Translations under genes and position numbers: made by a program
Shown: positions 1-13,692 of the stretch, in pieces
Layout of the letters: every line of letters begins with the position of its first letter
How positions within the stretch are numbered: position 1 is the stretch's first letter
DNA from: Paulownia fortunei
Lineage: Eukaryota > Streptophyta > Magnoliopsida > Lamiales > Paulowniaceae
Direction of reading: 5' to 3'
NCBI GenBank assembly: GCA_019321725.1
Contig: CM033121.1
Location: 16,120,001-16,184,000, forward strand
DNA: 64,000 bases
The notes under the pieces: generated by a model
Seen by the model: only the letters and a program-made list of their open reading frames with translations
What the model was told of the DNA's origin: nothing
The model's database searches: none

Positions 1-95
1 CGGCACCCGACGTGCGGTCCCCCAGCCACCCGACGTGTGACGTCGAGTGGGCAGCCGGCACCCAACGTGCGGCCACCCAGCCGCCCGATGGGCAG
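1..95. repeat. GC-rich 55-bp tandem repeat at window edge
   Basis: A unit starting CGGCACCCGACGTGCGG at 1 recurs at 56 as CGGCACCCAACGTGCGG, giving a period of 55 bp. It is strikingly GC-rich against the AT-rich surroundings and probably continues outside the window. It may be a leader or gag array of element A, but this is inference. Confidence 0.6.
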
Positions 96-1940
96 CAGCC
101 TTGTTGAACTGTTGTCCATCCAGCCTCGTTACGTAATTATTATGTGAAATTTATGATTTTTCATTTTAAAATTAAATGTTAATTTTAATTTTTGAAAAAT
201 TATTTTTCATAAAAATCTCAAATTGAAAGAAATTGCACATAACATAATCGATAAATTTATATGTTTTCATTATCATGTGATGATTTATGTTAAGCATGCT
301 AGTTGGATGATCATGGAGCTTAGGCCAATGTGATTGGTTTAATTTTATGCATAATTGGTTATTTTTTGGTTTTAATTAAAATGAGGCCTACGAGTCTCAC
401 CTTTCTCTGTTTTAACTTCTATCTCCCTCCTATGTATCTCCCCTTGGAATTATTCCAAGGTTTCTTGTAGTTTTAGCAAATGTAATAAGAGTAGAATTAG
501 GCGGTGAGGTTAATCTTTTTGTAATTTGGCGGACATTACAAGAAGATTGAATGAAGATGGAGGAAAAGCAAGGAAACAAGGCCCATGAATGTATGAGATA
601 TATTTATATAATAGGTAGGTCTATTTGCATTTTAATTATAACCCTTAGATTGACCTAAATCCACTTTAGCTCAAGTGGATCGCATAGGATTAAAGGTTCA
701 TGATCATATATTTATTTTAGGATGTATGTGATACATGTTGTGTTTATTTAATGCTTCCTTATGATGTATGCTTGTCATCATTAGGATAGTGAACATTAAA
801 TAAACAAGAAAAGAAAATGATGAGACCTTGTATAATAAATCTAGTATGACCCTCACTTGAAAATATTTCAAGTTGAGAACCTTTATTGGTTCGATATCAA
901 GCGTAAATGGGAAATATTGGGTAGGACCCAATCATCCATGCCTTCCATCAAAAGTAGTGGCATGTCGATATGCTACCATATTTAGTCCGTTGGTCATGAG
1001 TCGTGGGATATGCTAAGTGTAGGCAAGTTGTGACCACTACTAAGCATTGAGATGCCCATGGGGTGGACTCATCTTTATTGTTGGCCATGAGTCATGGGAC
1101 GTTTAGATACTCTATCTACATGGATGTTTGATGGGTAATGTTTGACACTTAATACCATATGGGCTCATAAAATTGGGGTATATGGGAAGAGGTGAGGCAA
1201 AATAGCTTGAGGGTTGCATGGGGATGCAATTGCTAATGTTGTTAGCTACATTTTAGTTTTGTTGTATGGGCTCATAAAATTGGGGTGTATGGCAAGGCTA
1301 GTTGGGCCTCAAGCCCACTGAGAAATTAGATTTCCTGAATTTTCATCTAGAGGGTGATGGGATTTGAATAAAATAGTGGGAGATATTTATGATAAAAGAC
1401 CATATCATAAATGGATATTAATTGAATGAATGCTTAAATTTCTATCTCGCATAGGATAATGGTTATTGCTAGTAATTCCACATAGGATAATTTAGATAAA
1501 TAGGCAAACTTACCAGCCCAATATAGATATTTGTCACCGTTGTGGATATTTAGAGCATAGAAAGAGAAAACACAAGTATTGACTTGTTTAGTTGAATTAA
1601 AAGGGGTTTTAATTCAAGTTTATACATTGTTGATATCAACCATTAAGGTTGATAAATTTTTTCTTGGATATTGGATATTGGATATGATCCCATCTTTGCA
1701 AGGGGTTGCAGTGGATGACAAGAAAAATGGAGACTAAGATAAATAACGATCCTTAAGCTTGAGAATAAAGTAAATGTTGCTTTATTGGCTATAGGAATGA
1801 TCCACTTAACTTTGGATGGAATTAAGATAGTATTAGTTAATTGTCTTTGATACATTGACAAATGAACTATACAATCCAACATTCCATGCTACATAATCAA
1901 CAAAGTAATCTAAGAATTAGATAATCAAAACAGTACATAC

Positions 1941-4440
1941 TTGTGGTTAGCTAGATTAGGTCATATTTCTAAAGAAAGAGTTCAAAAGATGGTACATTTG
2001 CTTGACCTTTTGGACTTGTATGAGGTGCCAACTTGTAAATATTATCTTTAGGATAACATGACCAAATCACCATTTGTGGGACAAGTGGAGCAAACCATGC
2101 CTTTAGATGTGATCCAAAGAAATGTAAGCAGTCCACTAAGTATTAATGTACAAGCGAACTATTCTTACTTCATCATTCTAAGATCCTTTGAAGGGTTCAA
2201 AGAATTTAGACATGAAGTAGAGAATTAAATCGGCCAAAGTATTAAATCAATCGATGTGATCGATGAAGAGAATACTAAGGTGGTAAGTTCTTGATTATCT
2301 AATGGAGAATTAGATTCTCACTTTAAGTGAATCCAAGTTGAGTTTCACTTATTTCCTCCGTCATTCTGGGAATTCACCCTAGAATCAATGATATTCTTAT
2401 CAAGTAAGGATATCATCTAAATCGATGCTCAAAAACATCATATGTGATATGATGTGGTAAAAGACCCCTCGTATATATATCTAAGGGTATAAATGGGTCT
2501 GCTTCTTTAAATCAGTAAGTGGGAGATATGATGGATGTGAATCCAGCTTATGTAAATTTGTGGGGTATCTAAATGAATCTAAAGAATACCATTTCTATGG
2601 TTCCTAAGAACAAAAGAGTTTGTTTTTAGGGACACCACTTTCTTGAGAAGAAGAAATTTCTATTAGATAGAAATTGCTAGATCATAGAACTTGAAACAGT
2701 TCAAGAACCACAATTTGTCTCACAAGTGGCAATAGTGTATGAACAAATTACTAAAACTTCTAGTACACAACCTCTAATGAGATCTGAAAGGATCTCGAGG
2801 CTACTTATATGATAAGAGTCTCTTGCTAAATAGCAGCAAGGAGGATCTCCTTTTTAAATATTAATCTTACTAAGGAGTAATGATGTACGACATCAATTCA
2901 GAAATTAGCAAAATGACATGCAATCCAAAATGGACTATATGTACTCTAACAAGGTTTGACCTTGGTGGACCCATTAGTGGGAATGGTTCGCATTAGCTAC
3001 AAATGGATCTGCAAATATAAATTGAAGAACATAGGGAGGTGGTGACCTATAAAGGCACAACTGGTAGCAAAGTGTTATGCTCATAGTCAAGGTGTTGACT
3101 ATTAAGAATACCTTTTACCAGATGTGATGCTAGAATCCATTCAGAGTATGTCAATTATATCTATGTATTACGACTACTAGATATGGCAAAGGGATATGAA
3201 GACTGTCTTTCTCAATAGGGGTATTGAGAAAGGGATATAAGTTAAGCGGTCTGAGGTCTTCATATCAAATAAACACAAGCAAAAAGTTTGCAAGCTTCAG
3301 AGATCTGTTAAGAACTCAAAATAAATTTTCCGAATGTGGAATATTCTATTCTCTAAAGCAATCAAATTCTATTCTCTAAAGCAATCAAATGGCTTGATTT
3401 CCTTAGGAATGCGAATGAGCTATATGTGTACGAGAGGGTTAGTGGGAGTATGGTGATGATTGTTGTGTTTTATGTTGATGATATTTTACTCATAGAGATA
3501 ATGTAGAAATATTGCAATCAACTGAGACTTGTCATCTACAAAGTTCTCCAAGTGAGATTTGGGATAAGCATCCTAGGGATTGGGGATTGAGATTTATGGA
3601 GATAGATATGAAATGATGTTTGGACTATCCAAAATCCAAGTACATAGATTAGATGCTAAAAGGGTTTAACATGGAAGAATCCTAGGAGAGATTCTTGTTT
3701 ATAAGTCATGGGATTTTTCTTTCGAAGTCCTCGTCCCCAAAAACTTTTGAATGAAAGAGAAATAATGACTTACATGTTTTATGCATCATTAAAAGAAAGC
3801 ATAAAATATGCAAATCTATGTACATGATTTGATATTAGAAATGCTCTAAGTGTTACGAGCAAAATATCAATCAATTTGATGCGAAAAGCATTAGAAGCCG
3901 TAAAGACGATCTTTAGTACTTATGAATCATTAAGGATTTCTTTTTGGAGTTTGGTTATGGAGAACTGAAACTTAGATACTTCATCTAGTTTTTAGTTTAA
4001 AGTAGATGACTTGAAGTCTATGTCTAAATTTGTGTTCATCCTAAATGGTGGGACGGTTAGTTGGAAAAAGTTCCAAGCTTGTAACAACCGTGGATTCCAC
4101 CACTGTGATTGAATACATCTTGGCATACGATGCTGCAAAAATGTATTATTTGGATAAGGAACTTAATCTAAATATTAGATGTAGTTCCAACCATTGTTGA
4201 TTGAGTACTGGAGTACTGCGAAAACAATGGGGGCTATTGCACAAGCAAAGACAAGGTCTCATTAAAGGATCCAAGCAGAAATAGATTAGCGATACCCTGG
4301 TTATAAAAATCAATGGTAGAGGCAACATCAGTGTGGAAAGATTTGCCTCGGTAGAAAATATAGCAGAGCCACTGTTTTAACCCTTTAGATAAGTATTTGA
4401 AGGACATCTTCAGAAGATGGGCAATTGTCTCTAGGGCAAG
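1941..4440 (+). pseudogene. Copia pol remnant (element A)
   Basis: Successive reading-frame pieces match the copia polyprotein: GAG-pre-integrase at about 1941-2230; the RT fragment with KAQLVAKCYAHSQGVDY near 3000-3110; a decayed match to the copia MDVKTAFLNG motif near 3190-3240; YVDDILL near 3471-3500; and RNase H near 4100-4300. The YVDD catalytic box is still legible, but there are many stops and no long open frame. Most of the integrase core between 2230 and 2980 is not recognisable. The order AP/IN before RT is the Ty1/copia order. Confidence 0.7.
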
Positions 4441-4448
4441 TGGGAGAT

Positions 4449-6569
4449 TATTAGAGTAGTGCCCAACGTGCCAATGTTCTGGTCGTTCTTATACTCTTAT
4501 GATTCATTCTTATTTATATTAATATCATTTAAATGACAATCTTTATCTTAAATTCATCATAAGAATTATATAAAGTCCTTAGATCACACATAGCTATGGG
4601 GCATGGTTGCGCATATGATGGTGATCGTGGAATATGCCTCTAAGGCTGTGATCTTAAAATATTCCAAGTTAAGGATCAATAAGATGGGACATCATTGATC
4701 CCATTGAAACTTGCGCATACGATGCAGGTTCGAAAGGAGAATGCCTCATTCCATAGGTATTGGTGTGGAGACACTAGTGTATGTCTGCGGGTGATTGTTG
4801 GGAACAAGTACACTGAACAACCCCACCTGAAAATTCCCAATTAGAAATATTCTATTTTCAAATAAGAATTTTCTCATTACGATAGTGCAAGAATTAGTTC
4901 TTAGACTTGAGGCACCATGGTAACGTTGTGCATGACATATTGTACTTTGATGTATTTTCCGATTACATGACAATCACAAGGGGTTTATATTAGGTGTAAC
5001 ATCTTGAGTGGCCAACACAGGATCTGTCACCTATCTAGATGAATAGGTGAATCTCATATGTATTCCACTGTGCTTGACTCTAAAATCTTTGGTCAATGTT
5101 GGATGAAAATTAGACATGGAGTTTTTTAATTCATCATCGAGTCAAGCTACTAAAAATGAAAACATAGTTATTGAGTTAATAGGGTTTCGACTCAATATCC
5201 GTATCTTAGGTTCAATTGGGAGATTAGATAACGGAATGACCGTACTTGCATGGTATTCGTAATTGAAATAGGTTCGCACATTCACCTTAGACTAGGAGTC
5301 ATGATGCATTACTAGATGCTTCCCATGTCTTGTGGGTTCTTGAAATTAATGAGTTAATTTCAAGAGAATTAGTTAACTGGATTAACTAATCAGAACAATT
5401 AATTATTCAACTAAGTCACAAGAATTGTGAGCCCACGACTAGTTTAAAGTGAACCTAAAGGGTCACACATAAAACTTGGACAAGTCCATTTCTAGCCTAC
5501 AAATTAATCCAAGTGTTGGATTAAATTAATTAATGTTATTAATTAATGGGATTAAATTAATTCAAGTGTGGAATTAATTCAATTAATTAATTAGATTAAT
5601 TGATTGGACCTAATTAGATTAGGAAACCCAATTGGAATATTTAATTAATTGATTTGATCAATTAAGTAAGATGGGCCTAATTAATTAAATGAATTAATTT
5701 AATTGATTTGATCAATTAAAGTAGAGTCTAATTGATTACTTAGGTCTAGGCCCATTAGGTGTAAACTTGTAGGAATCCCATTAGGAAATTGGATTGGGAA
5801 TCCAATTCCTAGAGGAAGTTGAATTGGAAATTCAATTTCTATTAGGTAATAAGGAAAAAGGAAAGTCCTTATGGGATAAGAAAACTTACCAAAAGAGTTG
5901 AGATAAGAAAGAAAGAAGAGTCCTATATAAAAAGAACTTGTGATATTATTGATTGACAATCTTCTTGGATATTTTTATGGGGATTTTAATTGCAGATTTT
6001 GTGAAAAAAAAAATAGTTTTCTTTCATTGCCCAAAATTCGTCCCTCATTTCCTTTCAATCTCCAAAAGTTCACCAACCTTTTATCTAGTTTAATTCTTGA
6101 TTTAATTGTTGAATTAAGAATTAAATTAAACACCTAAAACACTAATTGTTAGTGTGTTCTTATTCCAAATAAAATCATTCTAGGATAGAATTATCGAATC
6201 GAAAACTACTAGTATAGAATTCGGTTACGAGTGGACATCTAACGTGTGGATACCGTTAGAGGGATAACATTTAGGATCCTAGAAGTGAATCATATTTCAA
6301 TCAAAGGGATTTTGAATTAAAGAATATGGAGATACTTTCATGCAGGGATAATGATTTGAATCGTTTCAATCCCTACATCAGCCGGAGTGCAAATCAAGGT
6401 AAGGGTTTCTGAAACTTTCTTACTTTAACTATCAAAAAATGCACAACTGAGTAATCGCGATAGGGTTTTGGATTCATTTTAATTACATATGATGTAATGT
6501 ATATTTATATTTTTGAAAAATTTTAAATTCCACTATGTATACGTTTCACGAGATCACGCGAACCCAACA
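4449..6569 (+). repeat. 3' LTR of copia element A
   Basis: About 2.1 kb. It follows a polypurine tract (GGGCAAGTGGGAGAT) and starts TATTAGAGTAG, a mutated TG terminus; the sister LTR at 10006 starts TGTTAGAGTAG. It ends CACGCGAACCCAACA. Homology with the LTR at 10006-12039 runs throughout, for example the segment around the tgttagagaataagtacac phrase and the ATTAATTAA-rich block near 5520-5730. An expected 5-bp target duplication after it would be GTCAT; its partner lies outside the window. Confidence 0.8.
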
Positions 6570-8824
6570 GTCATCCCATTTGCGGTACCCAAAATATCAC
6601 ATAAGCTTGCCTCGCATACATCGGTGCACTAGTGGTGGCCAATAAACATCTTTATTCATGAAAATCATTTCTCAAATCATATCGTGCATGCAAGAACCTC
6701 AACTATACCCATATGTCATGCATCCATATATAAATAAATGGTATATTCAATATGAAATGTAACTCATTTTGCTCTCAACATGTTTCAAGAATCATAAGAC
6801 TCTTAAAGTACATAATATACTTGTCTTTCAATCAATTTAAATATCATCAACACATTAAGTATAAATGCTTCAAGACGTACTATGTTCACGCATTGTAGTT
6901 GCAAATGGATCTTTACTTACCTTTGATCGGTTATATGATACTTCTAGGTTTTTTAAGTATTATTCCCCAACCCTAGATGTGAAACAATTTGTAAAAATAT
7001 AAGATATCAATCACCATCCTCAATTACAAGTTCATTATACCTAATGTAGTATAAAGAGATCTTGAATCTCAATTTAACTAAACAACCTTACCACTTAGAA
7101 ACTATAGCCAAATACAACCTTTTACGCACCTTTCTTCCACATCTTAAATATATTCTAACCTCACTTAATTGATGTATTATAATTTTATAACATGCCCCTA
7201 AATTTTAAGGATCAAATGAACCACATTTATATTGGAACATATTAATGAACTAATAGATTCACAACTTCATGTTGTCTTGCTGCCACATTAATTTGCATGA
7301 TGATTTTGACACCCTTAGACATATTCATTCACTCCTCAATTTATATCATACTTAGATAACATCAAAAAAAATGTAACCATGTCATATAACTTCCCAAGTT
7401 TAGCACCCTTCATAGCATATAGACACAGATTTTTCCTACTGTGATAATTTTGCACACTTCATGACAATAATAGTTTTGGCACCCTTAAGTATATTCAATC
7501 ACTCCTAAATTTTCACCACACTTAGATAACATATAAAAAGAGACAACCATGTCATATTCTTGCCAAAACTAATGGATTTAATATTGTAAAACCAGTCCTC
7601 TTCACTTAGGACAAAATCTAAAATTCGACGGTGATAGTTTTGAGCATCTCTTTAATTATCATGTCATATTTTAATTCCTAAGCTATCCAAACCTAAATAC
7701 ATAATATTAACTCCTTTATAAACACGTTCATCATGATAAATATAGTATTTATCCATGGTTTCTTGCATATTTCAAGCTCAATAAACTAAAAATCAGCATA
7801 TACACAGATTCTGCCCCTTAGTGGTTCAACTATGTGTTTGCAACCATAAATCAATTTTTTATGCATAATAGCCCTATAAATAACCTCTAACATCATAATG
7901 AACAAGATAGGAATCTTAAGAGATCACAAAGCCTCAAATAATATAAACATTGATGTCAAAACTGTAGATGAACCTCACCTATACCAGTTTCAGCTTCTAC
8001 TCGTGATTACTACTTCCTTTTGCTTCCTTTGCCATTTTATATCACTTGGAATCACTTAGGACCAGATTAGAGAGACTTTTGACATGATTTTGGACCCTAA
8101 AAATGACTAAAAATGATTAAGGATTGTGGGTTGATGGCTAAGAGTGAATGAAAGCTTGAGGTGGCACTTAAGGTGCTTGCTGAAGCTTGCTAACAAGTAT
8201 GAGGTGGCAAGTTGTGGTATAAATCTGACCTTTTACCCATATTTCAAGCCTAGATCAGATATATCTTACTATAAATTAAATTATTACATCCTATTTAATT
8301 ACCACAAGATCCCATAAATAATTCATAAGCTAATTTCCTAGTCATTTATTTAATTTCTTACCCGATTGTGACCCGATTCTTGAATAATTCCATATTAAAA
8401 ATTATATAATCTTATACATAAATGAATATTGTAATATCACCTTTCAATCATAGTATTTTATGTCCTATATCCCAAATATGCAATTTACTGATATATACTT
8501 TTAAAATAACTAAATAAAATCGAATCAAACTGTATAAGTTTACTAGTAGCACATTTAACACTTCCAAAATTATAAGATATATATCCCATCTATATCCAAT
8601 ATTGATCAACCTCATTTTATTCTTATTTCAATTTAATGTTGATTACTTATATTATGATGATCGACAATTAACACCATATGAGATTTTTTACAAATTTAAT
8701 GATCAAATATGATTATAAGGTAAATCAGATCATGCCATGCTAGTTTCAATGCAAGCACATATGATTAATATGTAATGCATGAATCTTATTAGCCAAGTGA
8801 GTAGTGTGAGGCTCGTATGTTACA
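6570..8824 (-). mobile_element. Gypsy-type LTR fragment, reverse orientation
   Basis: On the minus strand this begins TGTAACATACGAGCCTC at 8824. It is homologous to the complete solo LTR at 42409-44688, including the ACTCACTTGGCTAA segment near the start and CGGTGCACTAGTGG near the far end. About 300 bp of the distal LTR end is missing at 6570, where copia element A's LTR abuts. No protein-coding remnant is visible. The simplest reading is an LTR inserted in copia B and later split by copia A. Confidence 0.7.
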
Positions 8825-10005
8825 CATATCTAGAGAGAGTGAGAAAAAGGTTTGCAAACTCCAGAAATCCATTTAGAGACTCAAGTAGGCTTCCCGAAGT
8901 TAGAACATCCATTTTAACAAGGCAATCAAATCATTTGATTTCCACAAGAACCTGAATGAACCTTGTGTCTACAAGTTTAGTGGGAGTGCAGTGACATTTA
9001 TTCTACTGTATGTTGATGCATCCTACTCATTGGGAATGATGTAGGATTGTTGCAGTCAATTAAGACTTGGTTGTCTAGCCAATTGTCCATGAAGGATTTA
9101 GGAGAAGTATCCTTTATTCTTAGAATAAAGATCTATAGAAATAGGTCTAGAAGGATGATCGGACTATCCCAATCCATGTACATAGTTAAAATGATAAAGA
9201 GGTTTAGCATGGAGGAATCCAAACAATGATTCTTGCCAATGAGTCATGGCATTTCTCTCTCAAGGGTTGTCTCCTATGACTCTTGAGGAGAGGGAAAGGA
9301 TAACATACATACCTTATGCATCTGCCATTAGAAGCATAATGTATGGTATGCTATGTACGAGGCCTAATGTCACATATGCTCTGAGTGTCATGAGCAGATA
9401 TCAGTCCAATTCAGGTAAGGTACACTGGATGGCAGTAAAGATGATCCTAAAGTACTTGAGAAAAACTAAGGATATCTTTCTTATATACAGCTCTAGAGAA
9501 CTAAATTAGAAGTCTTTACCGATTCTAGTTTTTAGTCCGATATAAACGACTCAAAGTCCATGTTCGGGTATATATTCACCATAAATGGTGGTGCAGTCAG
9601 CTGGAAGAGTTGCAAGCAAGAGATGATTATGGATTCTACCACCGATGCTAAATATATTGTTATGTGTGATGCAGCAAAGAAAGTTGTTTGGATAAGGAAC
9701 TCCATCCAAGATTTAGTTGCGGTTCTATCCGTTGTTGATCTTATATTGATATATTGTGATAATAACGAAGCTATTGCGCAAACAAAAGAGCCAAGATCTT
9801 ATCAAAGATCTAAGTACATCATAAAGTGATACCATTTAATTAGAGAGATCATTGGTAGAGGCGATGTTGTAGTGGATAGAGTCGCTTCGGTAGAAAATAT
9901 AGTAGACCCACAGACAAAATCCCTAGCACATAAGGTATTCGACGGACATCTTGAGAAGATGGGCCTGAAGTACATAGGCAATTGGCACTAGGGCAAGTGG
10001 GAGAT
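8825..10005 (+). pseudogene. Copia pol 3' part: RT and RNase H remnant (element B)
   Basis: It begins inside RT at a decayed YRLKQA motif (VCKLQKSI, near 8848) and continues through FDFHKNLNEPCVYKF. The catalytic YVDD is changed to YVDA at about 9011. The RT C-terminal half with TRPNVTYALSVMSRY lies at 9246-9509, and RNase H (MDSTTDAKYIVMCDAAKKVVW) at 9560-9829. Frames are broken by stops at 9230 and 9510. It ends in the same polypurine tract as element A. The upstream part of pol is absent because the reverse gypsy-type LTR interrupts the element at 8824. Confidence 0.8.
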
Positions 10006-12039
10006 TGTTAGAGTAGTTTCTTGCACGCCAATTAGATTAGGTGTCTTTCATACTTTTATATATGTAAGAATAATCCTTTTCAAATCATATTAATAAAATA
10101 GGGTAATTTCTTTATCTTTATTTGAATATAGTAAATAGATAAAGTTCCTAGACCAAACTTAGCTACAGGGCATGATCACGCATTTGATGGTGATCAAGAA
10201 TATGTCTTTATGGCTTTGGTCTTAAATTAGTTTCGAGTCGAGAGCATTTTAAGATGGGACATCGAATAGCCCAATAGACTCGCACATATGATACATGCTC
10301 GCATAAGGAGGATGTCTCGTTCCATGGACATTGGTGTAGTGACACTAGTGCATGTATGCGAGTGCTTGTTAGAGAATAAGTACACTAAACAAGCCTACTA
10401 AAAATTCTTAATTGGAAACGTTGCTTTTCGAAATAAGAATTTGCATGTTACGATAGTACACAATTAGTTCTTAGACTTGAGGCACAATGGTAGGCTTGTG
10501 CATGTCATGTTCCATTTTGATGTATTTTCTGATTACCTGATAATCACAAAGGGGGTACGTTGAATGTTGCATTTATATGTATCGAGGTTAATGAGTGGCC
10601 AACAAAGGATTCGTCACTTATCTGGCAGAATAAGTGGATCTCCTATCTTTACATAGTTCATAACTCAGAAGTCCTTGGCCAAGGTGGGATAAATGTTAGA
10701 TGGTCTAACGATTCGTCATGAGTAATTGAAATTTGAAATGAAATCATAGTTATTGAGCAATTAGGGTTTCGACTATTAATTCATACCCTAGACTCAATCA
10801 GAAGATTAGTTGATGGAAGAACCTTACGTGTATGATACTCGTAATTGAAATAGGTTCACTAACTATTTCACCTAAGTCTAGGTAGTTATGATACATTTTC
10901 TAGGTGTTTTCTATGACTTGTGAGGTTTTTGAAATTAAGGAGTTAATTTCAAGCAGATTAATTAATTAGATTAATTAATTGGAATAATTATTATTCATAA
11001 GTTGTAAATATTGCAACCTCATTGCTAGTTTAGTTGTGAACCTAAAAGGTCATACACAATTTGAGATGAAACATAAATTGATCCAAGGATTGGATCCAAT
11101 TAATTAATGGAGATTAATAAATTGGGGCTTAAATTAATTCAATGAGTTGAATTAATTATTTAATTAAATAATTGAATTATTTAATTAGACCTAATAAGAT
11201 TAGGAAGTTCAATTGGAGTAAAATAATTATTTGATTGGATGGCCTAATTCGATTAGGTGGGCTAGATGGAATTAATTAATTATAGGATTTATTTTATATC
11301 CAAGTCCAATTCAATGAGGCCCGTTAGGAAAGGCCCACATGGGTTGTTGAAAATGATGGAAACTCAAGAATTTAAATTTCTTATAGACTCTAAATTCTTT
11401 GAAAGATATGAAGGTATAGAGTTGGAGATTTTTGGGACAACCAAAAAAATCTTCCAACTAATTAAAAGGAGACAAAAAAATACCAAGGGTGGGATTCTTG
11501 AAATTTTTTAGTCCCCTTATTTAAGCCTTAGGGGTTGAATTTGAGGCTAGTAGAAGCTCTCAAATTTTTAGCCATTATAGAAAATTAAGGAGAAAAAATA
11601 ATTTCTTCTTCCATCCTTTATCCATCAAAATTTCATTTTTTTGTCTAAATATTAATTAGTTTATCACAAGCTGATAACAATAATTAATATTCACCATATT
11701 CACTCTATTAACTAGGTTAGTAAAAGAATTCGGATTGCTAGCGGAGTTCGAATTTCATGTTCCTGCTCAACGTGTGGACTTCTTTAGAGGAAAGACATTT
11801 GGATCCCTGTGAATCAAAATTCAGAAAGGGGCTAGCAATCGATTATTTCAATCCCTACGATAACCGGAGTGCATTGAAAGGTATAAATTGAAACTGCTTT
11901 AAGTTTTATTAAATCACTGGAAATTGCAGGATTATTAAAATCGTATCGGATCTAGGGTACTGTTGTAACTGTTATAGCATTTTGTTTTTAAATTTTTATT
12001 TTTTTGTTGCTCATACCTCGAAATCACGCGAACCTAACA
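10006..12039 (+). repeat. 3' LTR of copia element B
   Basis: The LTR is 2034 bp with TGTTAGAGTAG and CGCGAACCTAACA termini, directly after GGGCAAGTGGGAGAT. It is homologous along its length to the LTR at 4449-6569. It is followed immediately by coding sequence of a LINE (12040 on), which shows element B inserted into the LINE. The putative 5-bp target duplication is GGGAG; its partner is outside the window. Confidence 0.8.
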
Positions 12040-12440
12040 GGGAGGTGCTCCTTTTGATCTGATAATTGGTTGGAGGACCAATCATTAGCGGAATTTTCTC
12101 ATTGGGGATCCTTTATTGCCATTGAAGTTAACAAATTTTGGATTGATTGGCAGTTGGGACAGGGAGAAGTTATTATCTTTTCTACCGGTTAACTTAGTGC
12201 ATGCCTTGTGCCTTTTGATTAAAGTAGAGAGGATCAACCTTGGTGGAAGCTTTCTACAGGGGGTATTTTCACGGTTAAATCAGTGTGGGAAGACATCAGA
12301 ATTGCACAAACGAAACAGAGACTCCTTGCATCTATTTGGAATAAAGTCTTGACACCTGCAATGTCAATTTTTATTTGGAGACTCATCAATGACTGGATTC
12401 CTGTAGACGAAAGGATACAGCGTTAGGGATTTGATCTTGC
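12040..12440 (+). pseudogene. L1-type LINE remnant, zf-RVT region (left part)
   Basis: Conceptual translation gives the region just after the reverse transcriptase of plant L1 elements: GIFTVKSVWEDIR, then IWNKVLTPAMSIFIWRL and IPVDERIQR, ending GFDLA. This is the zinc-binding (zf-RVT) domain pattern. Frameshifts and a stop break it. The reading frame is cut at 12440 by the copia element that starts at 12441 and resumes at 19398-19403 as STCQCCSAHESIQHLFLH. The RT core upstream is absent, replaced by the LTR of element B. Confidence 0.75.
12436..12440. repeat. Target-site duplication CTTGC (left)
   Basis: CTTGC directly before the copia element that begins at 12441 is repeated at 19398-19402 directly after it. 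Removing the element and one CTTGC restores the zf-RVT reading frame of the LINE. Confidence 0.9.
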
Positions 12441-13692
12441 TGTTGTGAATTTTGGTAGGTATAATATCGAAATGCCTAAAGTATTTCTTGCAGAATTTCA
12501 GCTATAGTCAAGGCAAGAGTTTAACTCTTTTTCTTTGAGACAAAATTACTCCACACTTGGTTCTTATGGGATACGGAAATCATCTCCCAAGACACAACAA
12601 CTCACTTCTTATGATAGTAGCACTACAAATCACAAGAACTTTTGAACTTTAAAAGTATTTTGGAACTCTCTTATGAACTTGAGAGAAAGATAAGAATAGA
12701 TTGAATGAATGAAAATGATGAAATATGGGGGTTTATTTATAGTTTTTAAAGAGTTGTGGTACTAATTCATGAGTAGGTGTAATTTTCAGTCTGGATCAAT
12801 TTGAGTCGTACGATTGCATCCCTCTGCGAAGATCCACACCCTTATAGTGAACCCCTTACCAAGGATCAATCTCAACTGTCCGATCGCAACTCTCTGCGAA
12901 GGTCCACATCCCTTATAGCGAGCTTTTGCCAAGGATCAATGTCAACCATCCCAATCGCAACTCTCTGTGAAGGTCCACACCTCTTACAGTGAGCTCTTGC
13001 CAACCGAATGGACATGTCAGCAATTCGGTCTACTCACTGCCTTTGGATGTGCCTTGTCAGCAGTTGTGTGTCCGGTCATGCCCATTCAGCTTCCAACCAC
13101 ACGTTTCTTGTTACGTGTATACTAATCGGATGTATCTGCCATATCAGCACACACTAGCCACGTCACTGAGCTACACCGAGCTACCTTGATTCAATTTCTG
13201 AAAAATTTAAGGGCCCTCAGCTCCTTGCGATGATGCGTACGTGCTAAGTGTAAAGTGCACCTCTAAAGCGCTCAATGAGACCTTTGTGATGTACGTGCAC
13301 GTGCGCGTGCACCATCCTCGTAGCTCATTGAGCTAAATAAATCTAGCCAAAAGACTACTAGAGTGCACCATAAAAGAGCTCCACTTGATTACTCCTTACT
13401 AAAGTGAGATTCTATATATGTAAGACAAAGTTGCTCTACTCTTCCAATGTGGGATTGTGATTTTTCATATTCCCAACTTTTCATATTCAATTATTTATTT
13501 TAATTGGCTTAATTTATCCATTAATTTCTCATTCACCTGAAATTGGTTTAAGAAATCAAATATACTAAACTTATCTACTCACAGCATAGATTATATTTAA
13601 TCAACTTATATCTATTTTTATAAAATAGAATCCACTTTATTTATTGGTTAAAATTGGGTTAAAACCCAATTTTTCAAAACCAATATCTAACA
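12441..13692 (-). repeat. 3' LTR of copia element C
   Basis: It starts TGTTGTGAATTTT and ends ATATCTAACA in plus-strand reading. It aligns along its whole length with 18148-19397. Read on the minus strand it begins TGTTAGATATTGG directly after the polypurine tract. Confidence 0.9.
12811..13012. repeat. Three ~70-bp tandem units inside the 3' LTR
   Basis: Units begin at 12811 (CGATTGCATCCCTCTGCGAAG), 12881 and 12952, each reading through a CTCTCTGCGAAGGTCCACA-like core and GCCAAGGATCAAT-like segment. The same three-unit array is in the other LTR at about 18519-18712, so it predates this insertion. The last unit changes after GCTCTTGCCAA. Confidence 0.75.

Larger units (their letters stand above)
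1..6569 (+). mobile_element. Decayed Ty1/copia element A (left end outside window)
   Basis: A heavily mutated copia retrotransposon whose 3' LTR ends at 6569. Conceptual translation on the plus strand recovers copia domains in the expected order: GAG-pre-integrase (WLARLGHISKERVQKM, near 1945), RT (KWICKYKLKNIGRW, KAQLVAKCYAHSQGVDY, FYVDDILL) and RNase H (EYILAYDAAK), then a polypurine tract and an LTR. Stops and frameshifts occur throughout, so no protein is made. The stretch 120-1900 gives no recognisable protein. It is probably the untranslated leader and gag, and it has two copies of a phrase beginning GGGCTCATAAAATTGGGG (near 1165 and 1268). Element B at 8825-12039 is a close relative. 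Confidence 0.75.

Noticed and set aside
5699..5959. 86-codon minus-strand frame within an LTR
   Set aside because: It lies inside the 3' LTR of copia A in ATTAATTAA-rich DNA and has a simple hydrophobic composition from AT-rich codons.
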